Assembly: GCF_000317615.1 (NCBI RefSeq)
Contig: NC_019780.1
Coordinates: 2,377,840 to 2,441,839 of the forward strand
Direction of reading: 5' to 3'
Source: Dactylococcopsis salina PCC 8305
Lineage (GTDB): Bacteria; Cyanobacteriota; Cyanobacteriia; Cyanobacteriales; Rubidibacteraceae
DNA length: 64,000 bases
Shown: piece by piece, positions 25,169 to 34,691 of the stretch
Position numbering within the stretch: position 1 is the first letter of the stretch
Layout: each line of letters begins with the position of its first letter
The notes under the pieces: generated by a model
What the model was told of the DNA's origin: nothing
Databases searched by the model: none
The model's input: the letters and a program-made list of their open reading frames with translations, nothing else
Position numbers and translations under genes: made by a program

Positions 25169-26358
25169 CTAGTTTTTTTGCAATCGTTGAAAACTGCGCT
25201 TTAAATGCTTGAGATTTCCTGCTAAATAATCGACATTTGCTTCATACTCTCCATAACGCCACGACACATAGGCTTCTGAAATTTCCTCGACTACTTCCCT
25301 TTGAGATCGATCGATCGATCGTAGAATCCACTGTTTCTAAATACTCAAAAGGCGTTTGACAATGGTCGGTTCTTCTTTTTCAATTTTCTAACCTTGTCCC
25401 GTATATTGGTCGAAAGCAAGAACTTTAATCCAACCATTCGCCTGCGATCGAAGCCTCATCACAACTTTTGGGGTTAATTCGCCTCGTAAATTTTGATTAA
25501 TTTGATCACTAAATCCATAGTAAAATTGATCATCAACTTCTCCCGCGCCTTCCACTGGACTGGTACCGCTTCCTCCTCCTTCTCCGTCTCCTTCTCCCTG
25601 TTGAACGTATCCTGAATTCGCAATGCGACGATCGTTGTTATCATCAAACCCTTCATTTTCTAAATTTTCTGGACCACTGACAGGAAAAGTCTGGATTTGA
25701 TAACTGGGAAAACGAGGCATTACAGCAAAAATAAACAGTCCTAAACTGAGGAGGAAAATAGTTTTGGTTTGGGAGAGGAAGCTGTTTCTTGAACTGATGC
25801 TAATGCTAATCCTAACCGAGAGCGATAATCGAGGACAAGAACAGGTAAACCAACGAGGAGAAAAATGATCAATAATGGGGCAAAAGCGAGGGTTTGAGAG
25901 AGAGTTTCCGCTACTCCTAATAGAATCAAACCAATGACCATTGAGTAACCTAAATCTTTACGACGGGGAAGGTCAAAACTGTGTAAAACTTGTAATTGAA
26001 TCAGGAGTTCTGCTAAAACTAAACGAGTGTCGTTTAAACTTGAAAGTAGGTTGCGGAAAAATGCGGCAAGCGCAATTAACATCCCGATCGCGATCAAAAA
26101 TTTAATCGCAATGTTACGCTTATATCGTCTTTGCCAACTCCAAAACGCGCCGATAAAACTAACTGGAACTGTCCAAACACTAAAGCTAGTTTGCGCCGCT
26201 AAATCGGTGGCAATAATCCCGACAGCAACTAAAATTTGGACGAAAATCCTTAAGGAAATCGATTCTTCTACTTGGGGAGTCGGTAGCGCTTGGAATTGTT
26301 CCCAAAGTTGGTAAAGAAAAGGGAATTGCTGTCGCCGTTGGCTGAAAAAATTAGACAT
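25169..26358 (-). pseudogene. TgpA-type transglutaminase-like membrane protein, catalytic core deleted
   Basis: Three pieces in the right order: residues 1-205 (26358-25741) with five or so membrane spans, as in the TgpA N-terminal domain; a second piece (25720-25391) that joins in another frame with TIFLLSLGLFIFAVMPRFPS; and a C-terminal piece ending QREVVEEISEAYVSWRYGEY...QRLQKN at 25169. The first junction is a frameshift near 25775. Between pieces two and three the whole Cys-His-Asp transglutaminase core is absent. Full-length cyanobacterial relatives are far longer (roughly 750 residues from memory). Confidence 0.78.
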
Positions 26359-26408
26359 AATGGCGATAAGAATTAATGATGTTTAAGATAGAGGAGAACG
26401 CTAAAATA

Positions 26409-26888
26409 ATGGAGATTGACCAGCAGTTAGAACAACTGATTCAAGAAGCACCCGCCGATCGAGGGATGCCGAAAATTATGGAGTACGCGATCGCACCGAT
26501 GTTAAAAGCGATCGCCGAAAATCTCCAGCATCAAGATTATTATATCTTGCAAAATGCCGAAGAAAGCTGGCAGGTAACAACCCTCCGTCATCGGGAAGAT
26601 CAAAACGTGACCAAACGAGTCATATATGGGTTTCCCACTTTAGAAGATGCGGGAATTTTTGCCCAACATAACGATGATCCGCAATTAATGGCGCTACCCG
26701 TACCAGTAACTCACATTTTATTTGAATTATTAGCGTTTGACCAAGTAGATAGTGTGATCTTTTTTGAGGAGTCTGGAAACTATGAAAACGCGACAGATAT
26801 TCCTAGAGAAAAACTACAGGAATCGATTCGGGAAAAACTCAAACAATTAAAAGATAAAATGGAACAACCTCCCGCAAATTTAGCCTAA
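26409..26888 (+). CDS. Conserved cyanobacterial protein of unknown function
   Basis: A soluble 159-residue protein. I start at ATG 26409 (MEIDQQLEQLIQEAP) because GAGGAG lies 12 bases upstream; an in-frame ATG at 26376 would add 11 residues. It has helices at both ends and a central strand-rich part (YYILQNAEESWQVTTL, VTKRVIYGFPTLEDA). I do not recognise a named domain. It is the first of three short rightward genes (26409-27845), probably one unit, divergent from the broken transglutaminase gene. Confidence 0.7.
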   Translation: MEIDQQLEQLIQEAPADRGMPKIMEYAIAPMLKAIAENLQHQDYYILQNAEESWQVTTLRHREDQNVTKRVIYGFPTLEDAGIFAQHNDDPQLMALPVPVTHILFELLAFDQVDSVIFFEESGNYENATDIPREKLQESIREKLKQLKDKMEQPPANLA

Positions 26889-26901
26889 TTTCGATTACAA
26901 T

Positions 26902-27372
26902 ATGAAAGAATTAAACCCCAATGAAAGTTATCCTTGTCCGATCTGTCGATCGGGAAAAGTCGAGTCTTTACCGTTAATGGAAGACACTTTTTCCTGTCAG
27001 TTTTGCCAACATCTTTTTACCGCTAATTTCTCCCAGCAAATATTAAAAGTTGTTGATAGTGAAATCCCTCTCAGTTGGTATTGGAATGGCAAAAAATGGA
27101 GCAGTCCTCAACGTAAAGGGATACAATTGGGTTGGGGATATGTTGTCGCTGCTGTGTTCTTTATTTTGCTTCCTCCTCTCCTTGTGGGAACTGGTGCGTT
27201 TTTATTTCCACCTGTACCTGGAACGCCTTTAGCATGGCTACCTCTAGCGTGGACAATTCTAACGTTACTCACCCATTTTGGAATTTTCCTGTGGCTGGTT
27301 GCGGAATATTATCAATTTCCAGTGGTAATGTATTTACGAGCGGTAATGAGACGAAACGATCGCGCTTTCTAA
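26902..27372 (+). CDS. Membrane protein with N-terminal zinc ribbon
   Basis: The 156-residue protein starts with two CxxC pairs (CPICRSG near 12, CQFCQHL near 32) forming a zinc ribbon. Two hydrophobic segments follow: WGYVVAAVFFILLPPLLVG and AWTILTLLTHFGIFLWLV. It is probably anchored in the plasma or thylakoid membrane with the ribbon in the cytosol. It starts 13 bases after the previous gene. I do not recognise a named family; the function is unknown. Confidence 0.7.
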   Translation: MKELNPNESYPCPICRSGKVESLPLMEDTFSCQFCQHLFTANFSQQILKVVDSEIPLSWYWNGKKWSSPQRKGIQLGWGYVVAAVFFILLPPLLVGTGAFLFPPVPGTPLAWLPLAWTILTLLTHFGIFLWLVAEYYQFPVVMYLRAVMRRNDRAF

Positions 27373-27437
27373 GCGTTCAATCAACTTTTTTCCCTAACTC
27401 AATTCACCCTTTTCCCAAGAAAAGAATAGATTAAAAT

Positions 27438-27845
27438 ATGGAAATTACGCAAGCAAGAAAACTCTTAGATCAGTTTAGTTGTACTGAACAAAAATCAGTA
27501 GAAACCCAAGAACAAAAACAGGAGTTACAAACAGCGATTCAAGACATTGTTAAAGAATCAGAATGGGAAAACTTAGGCGTTTGTGCTGAGAATACTCAAC
27601 AAGCAATTATTGCGTTAAAAACTTATTTAATGGCTTTTGGTTATGTGCTTAATCAAGTTGATTTTAATCAAGTTGATCAACTTAAAACGCCAGTTTATAT
27701 TAAATTTAGTACCAAGCAAATGGGATTTTATCAAGATAATTATACAGGAGACTATCGAGGAGTTTTAGTGTCTTGTCAAGCAGAAGATGATTTAATTGCA
27801 GGAGTTTATGGTCATTTGCCTTTAGACTTATTTGAGGAGAAATAA
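27438..27845 (+). CDS. DUF1824-family protein
   Basis: The 135-residue soluble protein fits the cyanobacterial DUF1824 family: N-terminal helices, then VYIKFSTKQMGFYQDNYTGDYRGVLVSC (seen as VYIKFSTKQ and GDYRGVLVSCQ) and a C-terminal YGHLPLDLFE. Structural work has been done on the family, but no function is established. It closes the run of three short rightward genes. Confidence 0.7.
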   Translation: MEITQARKLLDQFSCTEQKSVETQEQKQELQTAIQDIVKESEWENLGVCAENTQQAIIALKTYLMAFGYVLNQVDFNQVDQLKTPVYIKFSTKQMGFYQDNYTGDYRGVLVSCQAEDDLIAGVYGHLPLDLFEEK

Positions 27846-27860
27846 TGATTAATTATAGCG

Positions 27861-27908
27861 CTAGGCAAGAGGCAAGAGGCAAAAGGCTTGCATGCAAAAG
27901 GCAAGAGG
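27861..27908. repeat. Heptamer repeat GGCAAGA/GGCAAAA
   Basis: A short copy of the heptamer family seen at 2939-3062 and 32534-32582. The following 150 bases up to the ferredoxin gene hold no visible gene. Confidence 0.85.
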
Positions 27909-28061
27909 GTTGATTAATCGGTAAGATTTCAAAGTTTTGATGCAGGGTGCGTGACTATTGAGCGTTCAATTGCCTTGCACTTTTTCAAAGCATTAACCGC
28001 CTTAAAAGCTGATTGGGTAAAGGTTATAGGTTTATTCAGGAAACCCTAATTAAGGTGTAGT

Positions 28062-28298
28062 TTACCATACAATATCATCAAGAAGATTGATGGTTAAACT
28101 TTCTTGATCGGGAATCGCACTAATGCAAGAACAGATTGGTGTTCCATCTCCTAATTCTACTTCACAAGCATGGCAAGACCCCATCATACAACCAGTAGGA
28201 ATAAAAAGCCCCGCTCGTTCGGCAACATCTAAAATCGGTTCGCCAGGTTGAGCTTCTATAATGATATCGTCGGGGAGAAAATGAACCTTTACACTCAT
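28062..28298 (-). CDS. Small [2Fe-2S] ferredoxin-like protein
   Basis: The 78-residue protein has the plant-type cluster pattern: CMMGSCHACEVELGDGTPIC-type spacing (cysteines in GCMMGSCHAC and TPICSC). The first strand reads KVHFLPDDIIIEA and the second motif GEPILDVAERAG. It is shorter than photosynthetic ferredoxin and lacks its C-terminal extension, so it probably serves a specialised electron transfer. Partner unknown. Isolated by repeats on both sides. Confidence 0.87.
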   Translation of the reverse strand: MSVKVHFLPDDIIIEAQPGEPILDVAERAGLFIPTGCMMGSCHACEVELGDGTPICSCISAIPDQESLTINLLDDIVW

Positions 28299-28363
28299 GT
28301 TTATTGTTGTTTTTTATAGGACGTTCGATCGAGCATTGTAATTGTTTAATGTTAGGTTTTGTT

Positions 28364-28702
28364 ATACCATCTTGAATAATTGGTGCTACAGTATCGACTA
28401 CTTAAGCCCCCCAAACTTGGGGGGATGGGGGGCTTTAATGTAACTTGACTTTTCCAAAATAGTACTACCTCCACCCAACCTAATTTTACTGATTAATGTT
28501 GGGTTTCGTGACCTCCACCCAACCTACATTTTTGTCTTAAGCCCCCCAAACTTGGGGGGTATGGGGGGCTTTAATGTAACTTGACTTTTCCAAAATAGTA
28601 TTACCTCCACCCAACCTAATTTTACTGATTAATGTTGGGTTTCGTGACCTCCACCCAACCTACTTGATTATGGGTTTCGTGACCTCTACCCAACCTACTT
28701 GA
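28364..28702. repeat. MITE-like element and nested duplicated repeats before cobQ
   Basis: 28364-28464 is a relative of the ATACCATTT element with a CCCCCCAAACTTGGGGGG core (left end ATACCATCTTGAATAATTGG, right end CCAAAATAGTAC). Its right half, from TTAAGCCCCCC to CCAAAATAGTA, then the CCCAACCTAATTTTACTG repeat, is duplicated again at about 28536-28650. Two more CCCAACCTAC units end at the cobQ stop. No gene is present in about 400 bases. Confidence 0.82.
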
Positions 28703-30181
28703 TTATTGGAAAAAATTTAAATCTAAATGCTTTTCTATTATATCGGTGGCAATGTCCAAAACTTCCTCTCGCTGTTGACGGTGATGAGGAACATTAGTGG
28801 GTAGAGGAGAGAGTCCTTTTTTCTCCCGTAATAAATTTAACCATTGTCTGCGCCAAGTCCCATTTTCAAATAGTCCATGTAAATAACATCCCCACACGGA
28901 AGCGTTAGCATTAACATAACCGAGTTCTGTATCTTCAAATAAGGAAATAAGTTGTTTTGAGTCACCAGTGAAATGCGTTCGTCCTTGATGGATTTCATAA
29001 CCCGTAACAGAGACCTGATTATCTTCAGGAAAAATGGGATTAACATCTCGTTGACGAGTCAATTTTTCTGAGGTGATGGTGGTTTTCAAGGGAAATAAAC
29101 CAACACCAGAATAGTCGCCAGCTTCTCCTTCTAACCCATCAGGATCACTTAACGTTTCTCCTAACATCTGAAACCCGCCACAAATGCCAAAAATTGTTCC
29201 TCCCTGTTCAATATACTGTTTAAGAGCCATGACCATCCCTGTTTTGTGTAAATGGTTAAGATCAGTATTCGTGGTTTTAGAACCAGGAAGGATCACAACA
29301 TCTGGGTTTCCTAAGTCATCTTCAGGACGAACATAACGGACGTTGACGCTGGTTTCCGCTTCTAAGGGGTCAAAATCAGTAAAATTGGAAATTTTGGGAA
29401 GGTGGATAATGGCAATGGTGAGATCAGTATTGGGTTTGCGTCCCCGTCTTTCTAATAAGTCGAGAGAGTCTTCTGCTGGAAACACTTGTTGTAAGTAGGG
29501 GATGACTCCGATAACGGGAATTCCTGTATAGTTTTCTACCCATTCGATACCAGGTTGTAAGATGCTTTCTTGTCCCCGAAATTTATTGATGATGATGCCT
29601 TTAATGAGATCATGTCCAGCGTTAGCGTGTTTTAAGATTTCCAATGTCCCGATAATATGGGCAAATGAGCCACCGCGTTCGATATCGACGACGAGTAAAG
29701 TTGAGGCGTTGAGGTATTGAGCAACACGCATATTGGTGAGGTCGCGGTGCATGAGATTGATTTCGGCGGGACTTCCCGCACCTTCACAGACGATATAGTC
29801 GTAGGTTTGGCTGAGGGTGTCTAAAGCGGTTGTGATTGCTTGCCAGCCTCGATCGAAGTATTGTTCATAATATTGTTGTGCTTGCGTGCGTCCCACTGCT
29901 TTCCCATTTAAGATCACCTGTGAGGTCATATCCCCTTGAGGTTTCAAGAGGATGGGATTCATTTCCACAGTCGGTTTAATCCCTGCAGCCCAGGCTTGAA
30001 CCGCTTGGGCGTAGCCAATTTCGTCTCCGTTATCAGTAACATAAGCATTGAGCGCCATATTTTGCCCCTTAAAAGGAGTAACTCGCCAACCGCGACGGTA
30101 TAGCATCCGACAGATAGCCGCACAAAGTAGGGATTTTCCAGCGTGAGAAGTTGCTCCCACCACCATTAAGGCTTGTTTCAT
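28703..30181 (-). CDS. cobQ: Adenosylcobyrinate a,c-diamide amidotransferase / cobyric acid synthase
   Basis: CobQ amidates four side chains of the corrin ring using glutamine and ATP. The N-terminal dethiobiotin-synthetase-like domain opens with VVGATSHAGKSLL; the glutamine amidotransferase domain has its cysteine in FGICGGFQMLG (about residue 335) and histidine in GCYLHGLFEN. I start at ATG 30181 (MKQALMVVG), the conserved beginning; a GTG eight codons upstream is possible. cobO at 53865 belongs to the same pathway but is far away. Confidence 0.94.
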   Translation of the reverse strand: MKQALMVVGATSHAGKSLLCAAICRMLYRRGWRVTPFKGQNMALNAYVTDNGDEIGYAQAVQAWAAGIKPTVEMNPILLKPQGDMTSQVILNGKAVGRTQAQQYYEQYFDRGWQAITTALDTLSQTYDYIVCEGAGSPAEINLMHRDLTNMRVAQYLNASTLLVVDIERGGSFAHIIGTLEILKHANAGHDLIKGIIINKFRGQESILQPGIEWVENYTGIPVIGVIPYLQQVFPAEDSLDLLERRGRKPNTDLTIAIIHLPKISNFTDFDPLEAETSVNVRYVRPEDDLGNPDVVILPGSKTTNTDLNHLHKTGMVMALKQYIEQGGTIFGICGGFQMLGETLSDPDGLEGEAGDYSGVGLFPLKTTITSEKLTRQRDVNPIFPEDNQVSVTGYEIHQGRTHFTGDSKQLISLFEDTELGYVNANASVWGCYLHGLFENGTWRRQWLNLLREKKGLSPLPTNVPHHRQQREEVLDIATDIIEKHLDLNFFQ

Positions 30182-30229
30182 CTTGTCTTCGCCTCTTGGA
30201 GACACTGATTAGAGTTGGGATTTTGTGGC

Positions 30230-30363
30230 TATAGCAGTTCTAAATCATTCGTAAAAAGTTGATTAACCGTTCCCCCCTTTCAAAGGGGGGCTAGGGGGGA
30301 TTAACCCCCCTTTCAAAGGGGGGCTAGGGGGGATTAATTTAAAATTCATTTAGGATTGCTATA
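30230..30363. repeat. MITE-like element with TATAGCA ends and double CCCCCCTTT core
   Basis: Begins TATAGCAGTTCTAAATCATT and ends AGGATTGCTATA. The core has two tandem copies of the CCCCCCTTTCAAAGGGGGG palindrome (30272 and 30304). Related by its ends to the pair at 22306-22503. The remainder up to bicA (30364-30521) is AT-rich leader with no gene. Confidence 0.82.
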
Positions 30364-30521
30364 TTCCATCTTACAAATGAACTACAAAACCTGGAAGGGA
30401 AAATAATATAGAGTTTTATCTATGAAATGAATAAGAAAACAAGTTTTGTAACTATGGGATTAAACCTTTATGATTGTTAAAACATTTTTAAATTATAAAA
30501 ACTTTAATCAAAACAACATTT

Positions 30522-32198
30522 ATGCAAATCACTAATCGCATCCATTTCCGTAATCTGAAAGGAGATATTTTCGGCGGGGTAACAGCCGCCATTATCGCTT
30601 TACCGATGGCGCTGGCGTTCGGGGTTGCTTCTGGTGCTGGGGCTACTGCTGGACTCTGGGGGGCGGTTTTAGTGGGTTTTTTCGCTGCCCTTTTTGGCGG
30701 TACTCCCACCCTCATTTCTGAACCCACCGGTCCGATGACGGTGATTATGACCGCAGTAATTGCGAATTTAACCGCTAGTAATCCTGAAAACGGTATGGCG
30801 ATGGCGTTTACCGTCGTAATAATGGCGGGATGCTTTCAGATTTTATTTGGGGCGTTAAAGTTAGGAAAATATATTACCTTGATGCCCTATACAGTGATTT
30901 CTGGCTTTATGTCGGGAATTGGGGTAATTTTAGTGATTCTACAAATTGCACCGCTTTTAGGACATGAAAGCCCTAGTGGTGGCATTATTGGCACGTTAAA
31001 AGCTCTTCCTGAACTACTATCAACCCTGAACACAGCAGAATTAGGCTTGGGCGTTCTTACCATTGCGATTCTTTTCCTCACCCCAAAACAATGGAAACGG
31101 GTTGTTCCTCCCCAATTAATTGCTTTAGTGTTAGGAACAGTGGTCTCTCTTTTTGCTTTCTCTAACCTTGATCTCCGTCGCATCGGTGAAATTCCAGCAG
31201 GTTTGCCGTCTTTACAAGTGCCAACGTTTAGTATTGACCAATTACAGTTGATGGTGGTTGATGCGTTGGTGTTAGCGATGTTGGGCTGTATTGATGCGTT
31301 ACTGACTTCGGTGGTTGCAGATAGCTTGACTCGTACCCAACACAATTCTGATAAAGAGTTAATTGGTCAGGGGTTAGGAAATTTGGCTTCTGGAATGTTT
31401 GGCGGTTTGGCGGGTGCTGGTGCAACGATGGGAACGGTGGTTAATATCCAAACGGGGGCGCGAACGGCTTTATCAGGGTTAACTCGTGCGTTTGTTTTAC
31501 TGATTGTTGTCCTTTGGGCTGGTAGCTTGACGGCAACAATTCCGATGGCAGTTTTGGCTGGCATTGCGATGAAGGTTGGGGTGGATATTATTGATTGGAA
31601 TTTCCTGAAACGTGCCCACCAAGTTTCGATTAAAGGGGCTTTGATTATGTATGGTGTGATTGGGTTGACGGTATTTGTCGATTTAATCACAGCAGTGGGT
31701 GTCGGTATCTTTATTGCGAATATCCTCACCATTCGACGTTTGACAGATTTACGTTCTGAAGATGTCAATGCGATTTCTTATGCAGATGACAAAATTGTGA
31801 TGAATGAACGGGAGAAAGAGTTACTTGATGGTGCAGCGGGTCGAGTTTTATTGTTCCATCTTAGTGGTCCGATGATTTTTGGGGTTTCTAAGGCGATTTC
31901 TCGTCAGCAAGATATGGCTGGAGATTACAATGTCTTGATTCTTGATCTTAGTGATGTTCCTTTACTCGGTGTTACTTCTTCTCTCGCTTTGGAAAATGCG
32001 GTTAAAGATGCGGTGGAAAAAGGTCGCCATGTGTTAGTCGCTGGTGCAACAGGTAAGGTCAAAGATCGGCTGCAACGGTTGGAGATTGCAGAGTTGATTC
32101 CTCGTGATCATTTTGTTACTGACCGTTTGACGGCGTTAGAGTTGGCGAATGAGTTTATCGCACAAGAGTCTGTTGCTTCTAGTGTGACGGCTTCCTGA
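30522..32198 (+). CDS. bicA: BicA-type SulP sodium-dependent bicarbonate transporter
   Basis: BicA takes up bicarbonate for the carbon-concentrating mechanism. The 558-residue protein begins MQITNRIHFRNLKGDIFGG and has SulP motifs VASGAGATAGLWGA, FGGTPTLISEPTGPMT and GCIDALLTSVVADSLT, nearly the same wording as Synechococcus BicA as I remember it. About 12-14 membrane spans end near residue 400, followed by a STAS domain (RVLLFHLSGPMIFG to about 540). A small membrane protein gene follows 91 bases later. Confidence 0.93.
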   Translation: MQITNRIHFRNLKGDIFGGVTAAIIALPMALAFGVASGAGATAGLWGAVLVGFFAALFGGTPTLISEPTGPMTVIMTAVIANLTASNPENGMAMAFTVVIMAGCFQILFGALKLGKYITLMPYTVISGFMSGIGVILVILQIAPLLGHESPSGGIIGTLKALPELLSTLNTAELGLGVLTIAILFLTPKQWKRVVPPQLIALVLGTVVSLFAFSNLDLRRIGEIPAGLPSLQVPTFSIDQLQLMVVDALVLAMLGCIDALLTSVVADSLTRTQHNSDKELIGQGLGNLASGMFGGLAGAGATMGTVVNIQTGARTALSGLTRAFVLLIVVLWAGSLTATIPMAVLAGIAMKVGVDIIDWNFLKRAHQVSIKGALIMYGVIGLTVFVDLITAVGVGIFIANILTIRRLTDLRSEDVNAISYADDKIVMNEREKELLDGAAGRVLLFHLSGPMIFGVSKAISRQQDMAGDYNVLILDLSDVPLLGVTSSLALENAVKDAVEKGRHVLVAGATGKVKDRLQRLEIAELIPRDHFVTDRLTALELANEFIAQESVASSVTAS

Positions 32199-32289
32199 TT
32201 CGGATGTTCTCTGGTTTGTCTCTACTGGACTAGAGTTTGATAGAATGAAATTGTTAAGTATTTTTGCAAAGGCAAGGAGTGATAAGGTC

Positions 32290-32430
32290 ATGTCTGATCT
32301 CGATCGAGGCATTATGAAGTTTAGAGGGGCGGATAAGCCTGTTGTCGTTGCTGTGTCTTCAGTAGTAGTTCTCGGCGCGATCGTTGCTTTAATCCTCTGG
32401 GCGTTACAAGTGGCTTACGTGGTGGAATAA
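32290..32430 (+). CDS. 46-residue single-span membrane protein
   Basis: Starts at ATG 32290 with AAGGAG 11 bases upstream; the frame is open further upstream but without support. Polar start MSDLDRGIMKFRGADKP, then one membrane span VVVAVSSVVVLGAIVALILW and a short tail. The form resembles tiny thylakoid-complex subunits of cyanobacteria, for example NDH-1 accessory subunits, but I cannot confirm a family. It follows bicA on the same strand and shares its terminator at 32458, so cotranscription is plausible. Confidence 0.65.
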   Translation: MSDLDRGIMKFRGADKPVVVAVSSVVVLGAIVALILWALQVAYVVE

Positions 32431-32457
32431 AATCGTTTCGATTTCACGCAAAAAAAC

Positions 32458-32496
32458 GATCGCGCTGCTAGAACAAACGGCGCGATCTTTATTTTT
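32458..32496 (+). terminator. Rho-independent terminator after bicA and the small membrane protein
   Basis: GATCGCGC (32458-32465) pairs with GCGCGATC (32480-32487), followed by TTTATTTTT. This is a strong stem with a T-tract, 28 bases after the small gene's stop. Confidence 0.82.
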
Positions 32497-32533
32497 AGTG
32501 CCTCCTGAAAAAGTCCATTGGTTGGTTTAGTAA

Positions 32534-32582
32534 GGCAAGAGGCAAGAGGCAAGAGGCAAAAGGCAAGAGGCAAGAGGCAAGA
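32534..32582. repeat. Heptamer repeat GGCAAGA
   Basis: Seven units of GGCAAGA or GGCAAAA; third location of this heptamer family in the window. It is directly followed by a MITE-like element. Confidence 0.88.
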
Positions 32583-32587
32583 CTTCA

Positions 32588-32773
32588 GGACTTACGCAGT
32601 TGAATAAATTTCGCCCCCTCGCCCCCAACTTTGGGGGAAATTAATTGATCAAGTCCCCCAGAATTGGAGGATTTAGGGGGCAACTTCCGCCCCCTCGCCC
32701 CGAACTTTGGGGGAAATTAATTCATAAAGTCCCCCAGAATTGGGGGATTCAGGGGGCGAGTGCGTAACTTCCA
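32588..32773. repeat. MITE-like element with GACTTACGCA ends and duplicated core
   Basis: Left end GGACTTACGCAGTTG, right end AGTGCGTAACTTCC: an imperfect inverted pair. The core holds two copies of CGCCCCCTCGCCCC...TTTGGGGGAAATTAATT...AGTCCCCCAGAATTGG (about 32611 and 32692), so it was internally duplicated. The gap between the bicA terminator and sir contains no gene. Confidence 0.7.
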
Positions 32774-32777
32774 GACT

Positions 32778-34691
32778 TTATCGATCGAGATACTGTTCTA
32801 AAGCCTCAGAAACAATTTTGGTCATACTGGTTCCCCGTTCATTGGCAGCCGCTTTCAGGCGTTCGTGTAGTCCTTCATAGATACTAATCCGATGACGACG
32901 ACCTTTTCCACCAGCGCTGGGGATAACTTGGTTTGGATCATAATTGGCACTATACTCTTGTATCGCTTCAAACCCAACACGATTACAAAATTCGCCAAAA
33001 CTTTCCTGTTTGTTGCGCTTTTGTTTGTAAAACGCTAATATCGGCTCAATATATTCTTCTAGCTCATCGATCGGCATCTTGTCAACATAAGGACGAGCTA
33101 AGGCAGTTTGATTGGGGGTTCCCCCTAACCACAGTTGATAACTTTTCGGCGCACTACCCACAAATCCTAATTCTGCCATATAAGGACGGGCGCAACCATT
33201 GGGACAACCAGTCATCCGTACCACTAATTCCTGTTTGGACATTCCCAGTTTTTTCAAGACACCGCGAACCCGATCTAAAATACTGGGTAAGGCTCTTTCT
33301 GATTCCGTAATCGCTAATCCACAGGTAGGAAGGGCTGGGCAAGCCATCGAATAGCGCAAAAGATGATCTAAATCATTGGGATTGGTAATCAGTCCGTGAT
33401 TGGTTAATATGGCTTCGATCGCGCTTTGGTCTTCAGGATTAATTTCGTACAGAATCACGTCATGGTTCGCCGTTAACCGCATGGGAATCTGATATTGTTC
33501 CACCACTTCCCGCAATGCGGATTTTAAGCGAAAACTCCCCTCATCTTTAACGCGACCATTCTCCACTGATAAACCAAAGAACAGTTTACCGTCTCCTTGT
33601 TCATGCCAACCGAGAAAATCCTTATATTCAAACGGAGGAAGCGGTTTCGAGTCTGGTAAGGGTTTCCCAAAATATTCTTCTACTTTGCTGCGGAACTTCT
33701 CTACACCCCAATCATGGAGAAGATATTTCATTCTCGCATTACGACGCTGCACGCGATCGCCATAATCTCTCTGAGTCGCGACGATCGCTTTTAATAGATC
33801 ATATACATCACCTTTATCCACATAACATAAAGGATCAGACATCCGCGCAAAGGTTTCTTCTTTGTTGTGAGTGCGTCCCATTCCACCACCAGCGAGGACA
33901 TTAAAGCCTTGTAATTCCCCGTCTTCATCGGTAATGACGATTAAACTCACATCATGGGTATAAACATCAATGGAATTATCTCCAGGAACGGTCACGCAAC
34001 ACTTAAACTTGCGAGGCATATAATATTTCCCATAAACGGGTTCTTCCCCCTCATGGAAAATTGTCCCATTACCATTGCGTTCTCTCGCCGCTTGGACTTC
34101 TGGCGCTTCTTCTACACTGACAAACTTTTCCCCATCTAGCCAAATCTCATAATAGGCTTCCGTTTGAGGACGGAGTAAGTCGGCAATATTATCGGCGTAC
34201 TGCCAGGCGTACTGATATTCTTTGCTATTTTTAAAGGGGGCTGGCGGGGCCATCACGTTACGATTTAAGTCGCCACAAGCGCCTAATGTTGACCCCATGT
34301 TGCGAATAATGCGGCTGATGGTTTCCTTGAGATTTTTCTTGAGAATCCCGTGTAACTGAAACCCTTGTCGCGTGGTTACTCGCAACGTTTGATTACCATA
34401 CTCATTAGCGAGATCATCAAGGGTTAAATACAGTTCTGGTGGAATGAAACCCCCTGGGTTACGAGTTCGCAACATGAACTGATAATCTTTTTCTTGTCCT
34501 TTTTGGCGGTTGTCGCGGTTGTCTTGTTGATAAGACCCATGAAATTTCAGGATTTGAACTGCGTCTTGGCTGAAGTGGGTGGTGTCTTCTTGGAGTTCAC
34601 TGGTGAGGGGTTCTCGTAAAAAATTACTATTTTCCTTGATTCCTTCTAGTTTTGATGGTTTTGCGGTTTTTGCTGGTTTTGATGCTACCAT
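32778..34691 (-). CDS. sir: Ferredoxin-sulfite reductase with a ribbon-helix-helix-like tail
   Basis: Sir reduces sulfite to sulfide with six electrons from ferredoxin. The 637-residue protein has sulfite/nitrite reductase repeats ([20 protein letters not shown]) and the siroheme/[4Fe-4S] cysteines in [10 protein letters not shown] and [10 protein letters not shown]. After about residue 595 there is an extra tail reading [18 protein letters not shown] and [14 protein letters not shown], which looks like a ribbon-helix-helix DNA-binding unit. Whether the tail binds DNA is unknown. Start ATG 34691. Gene stands alone. Confidence 0.94.
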   Translation of the reverse strand: MVASKPAKTAKPSKLEGIKENSNFLREPLTSELQEDTTHFSQDAVQILKFHGSYQQDNRDNRQKGQEKDYQFMLRTRNPGGFIPPELYLTLDDLANEYGNQTLRVTTRQGFQLHGILKKNLKETISRIIRNMGSTLGACGDLNRNVMAPPAPFKNSKEYQYAWQYADNIADLLRPQTEAYYEIWLDGEKFVSVEEAPEVQAARERNGNGTIFHEGEEPVYGKYYMPRKFKCCVTVPGDNSIDVYTHDVSLIVITDEDGELQGFNVLAGGGMGRTHNKEETFARMSDPLCYVDKGDVYDLLKAIVATQRDYGDRVQRRNARMKYLLHDWGVEKFRSKVEEYFGKPLPDSKPLPPFEYKDFLGWHEQGDGKLFFGLSVENGRVKDEGSFRLKSALREVVEQYQIPMRLTANHDVILYEINPEDQSAIEAILTNHGLITNPNDLDHLLRYSMACPALPTCGLAITESERALPSILDRVRGVLKKLGMSKQELVVRMTGCPNGCARPYMAELGFVGSAPKSYQLWLGGTPNQTALARPYVDKMPIDELEEYIEPILAFYKQKRNKQESFGEFCNRVGFEAIQEYSANYDPNQVIPSAGGKGRRHRISIYEGLHERLKAAANERGTSMTKIVSEALEQYLDR

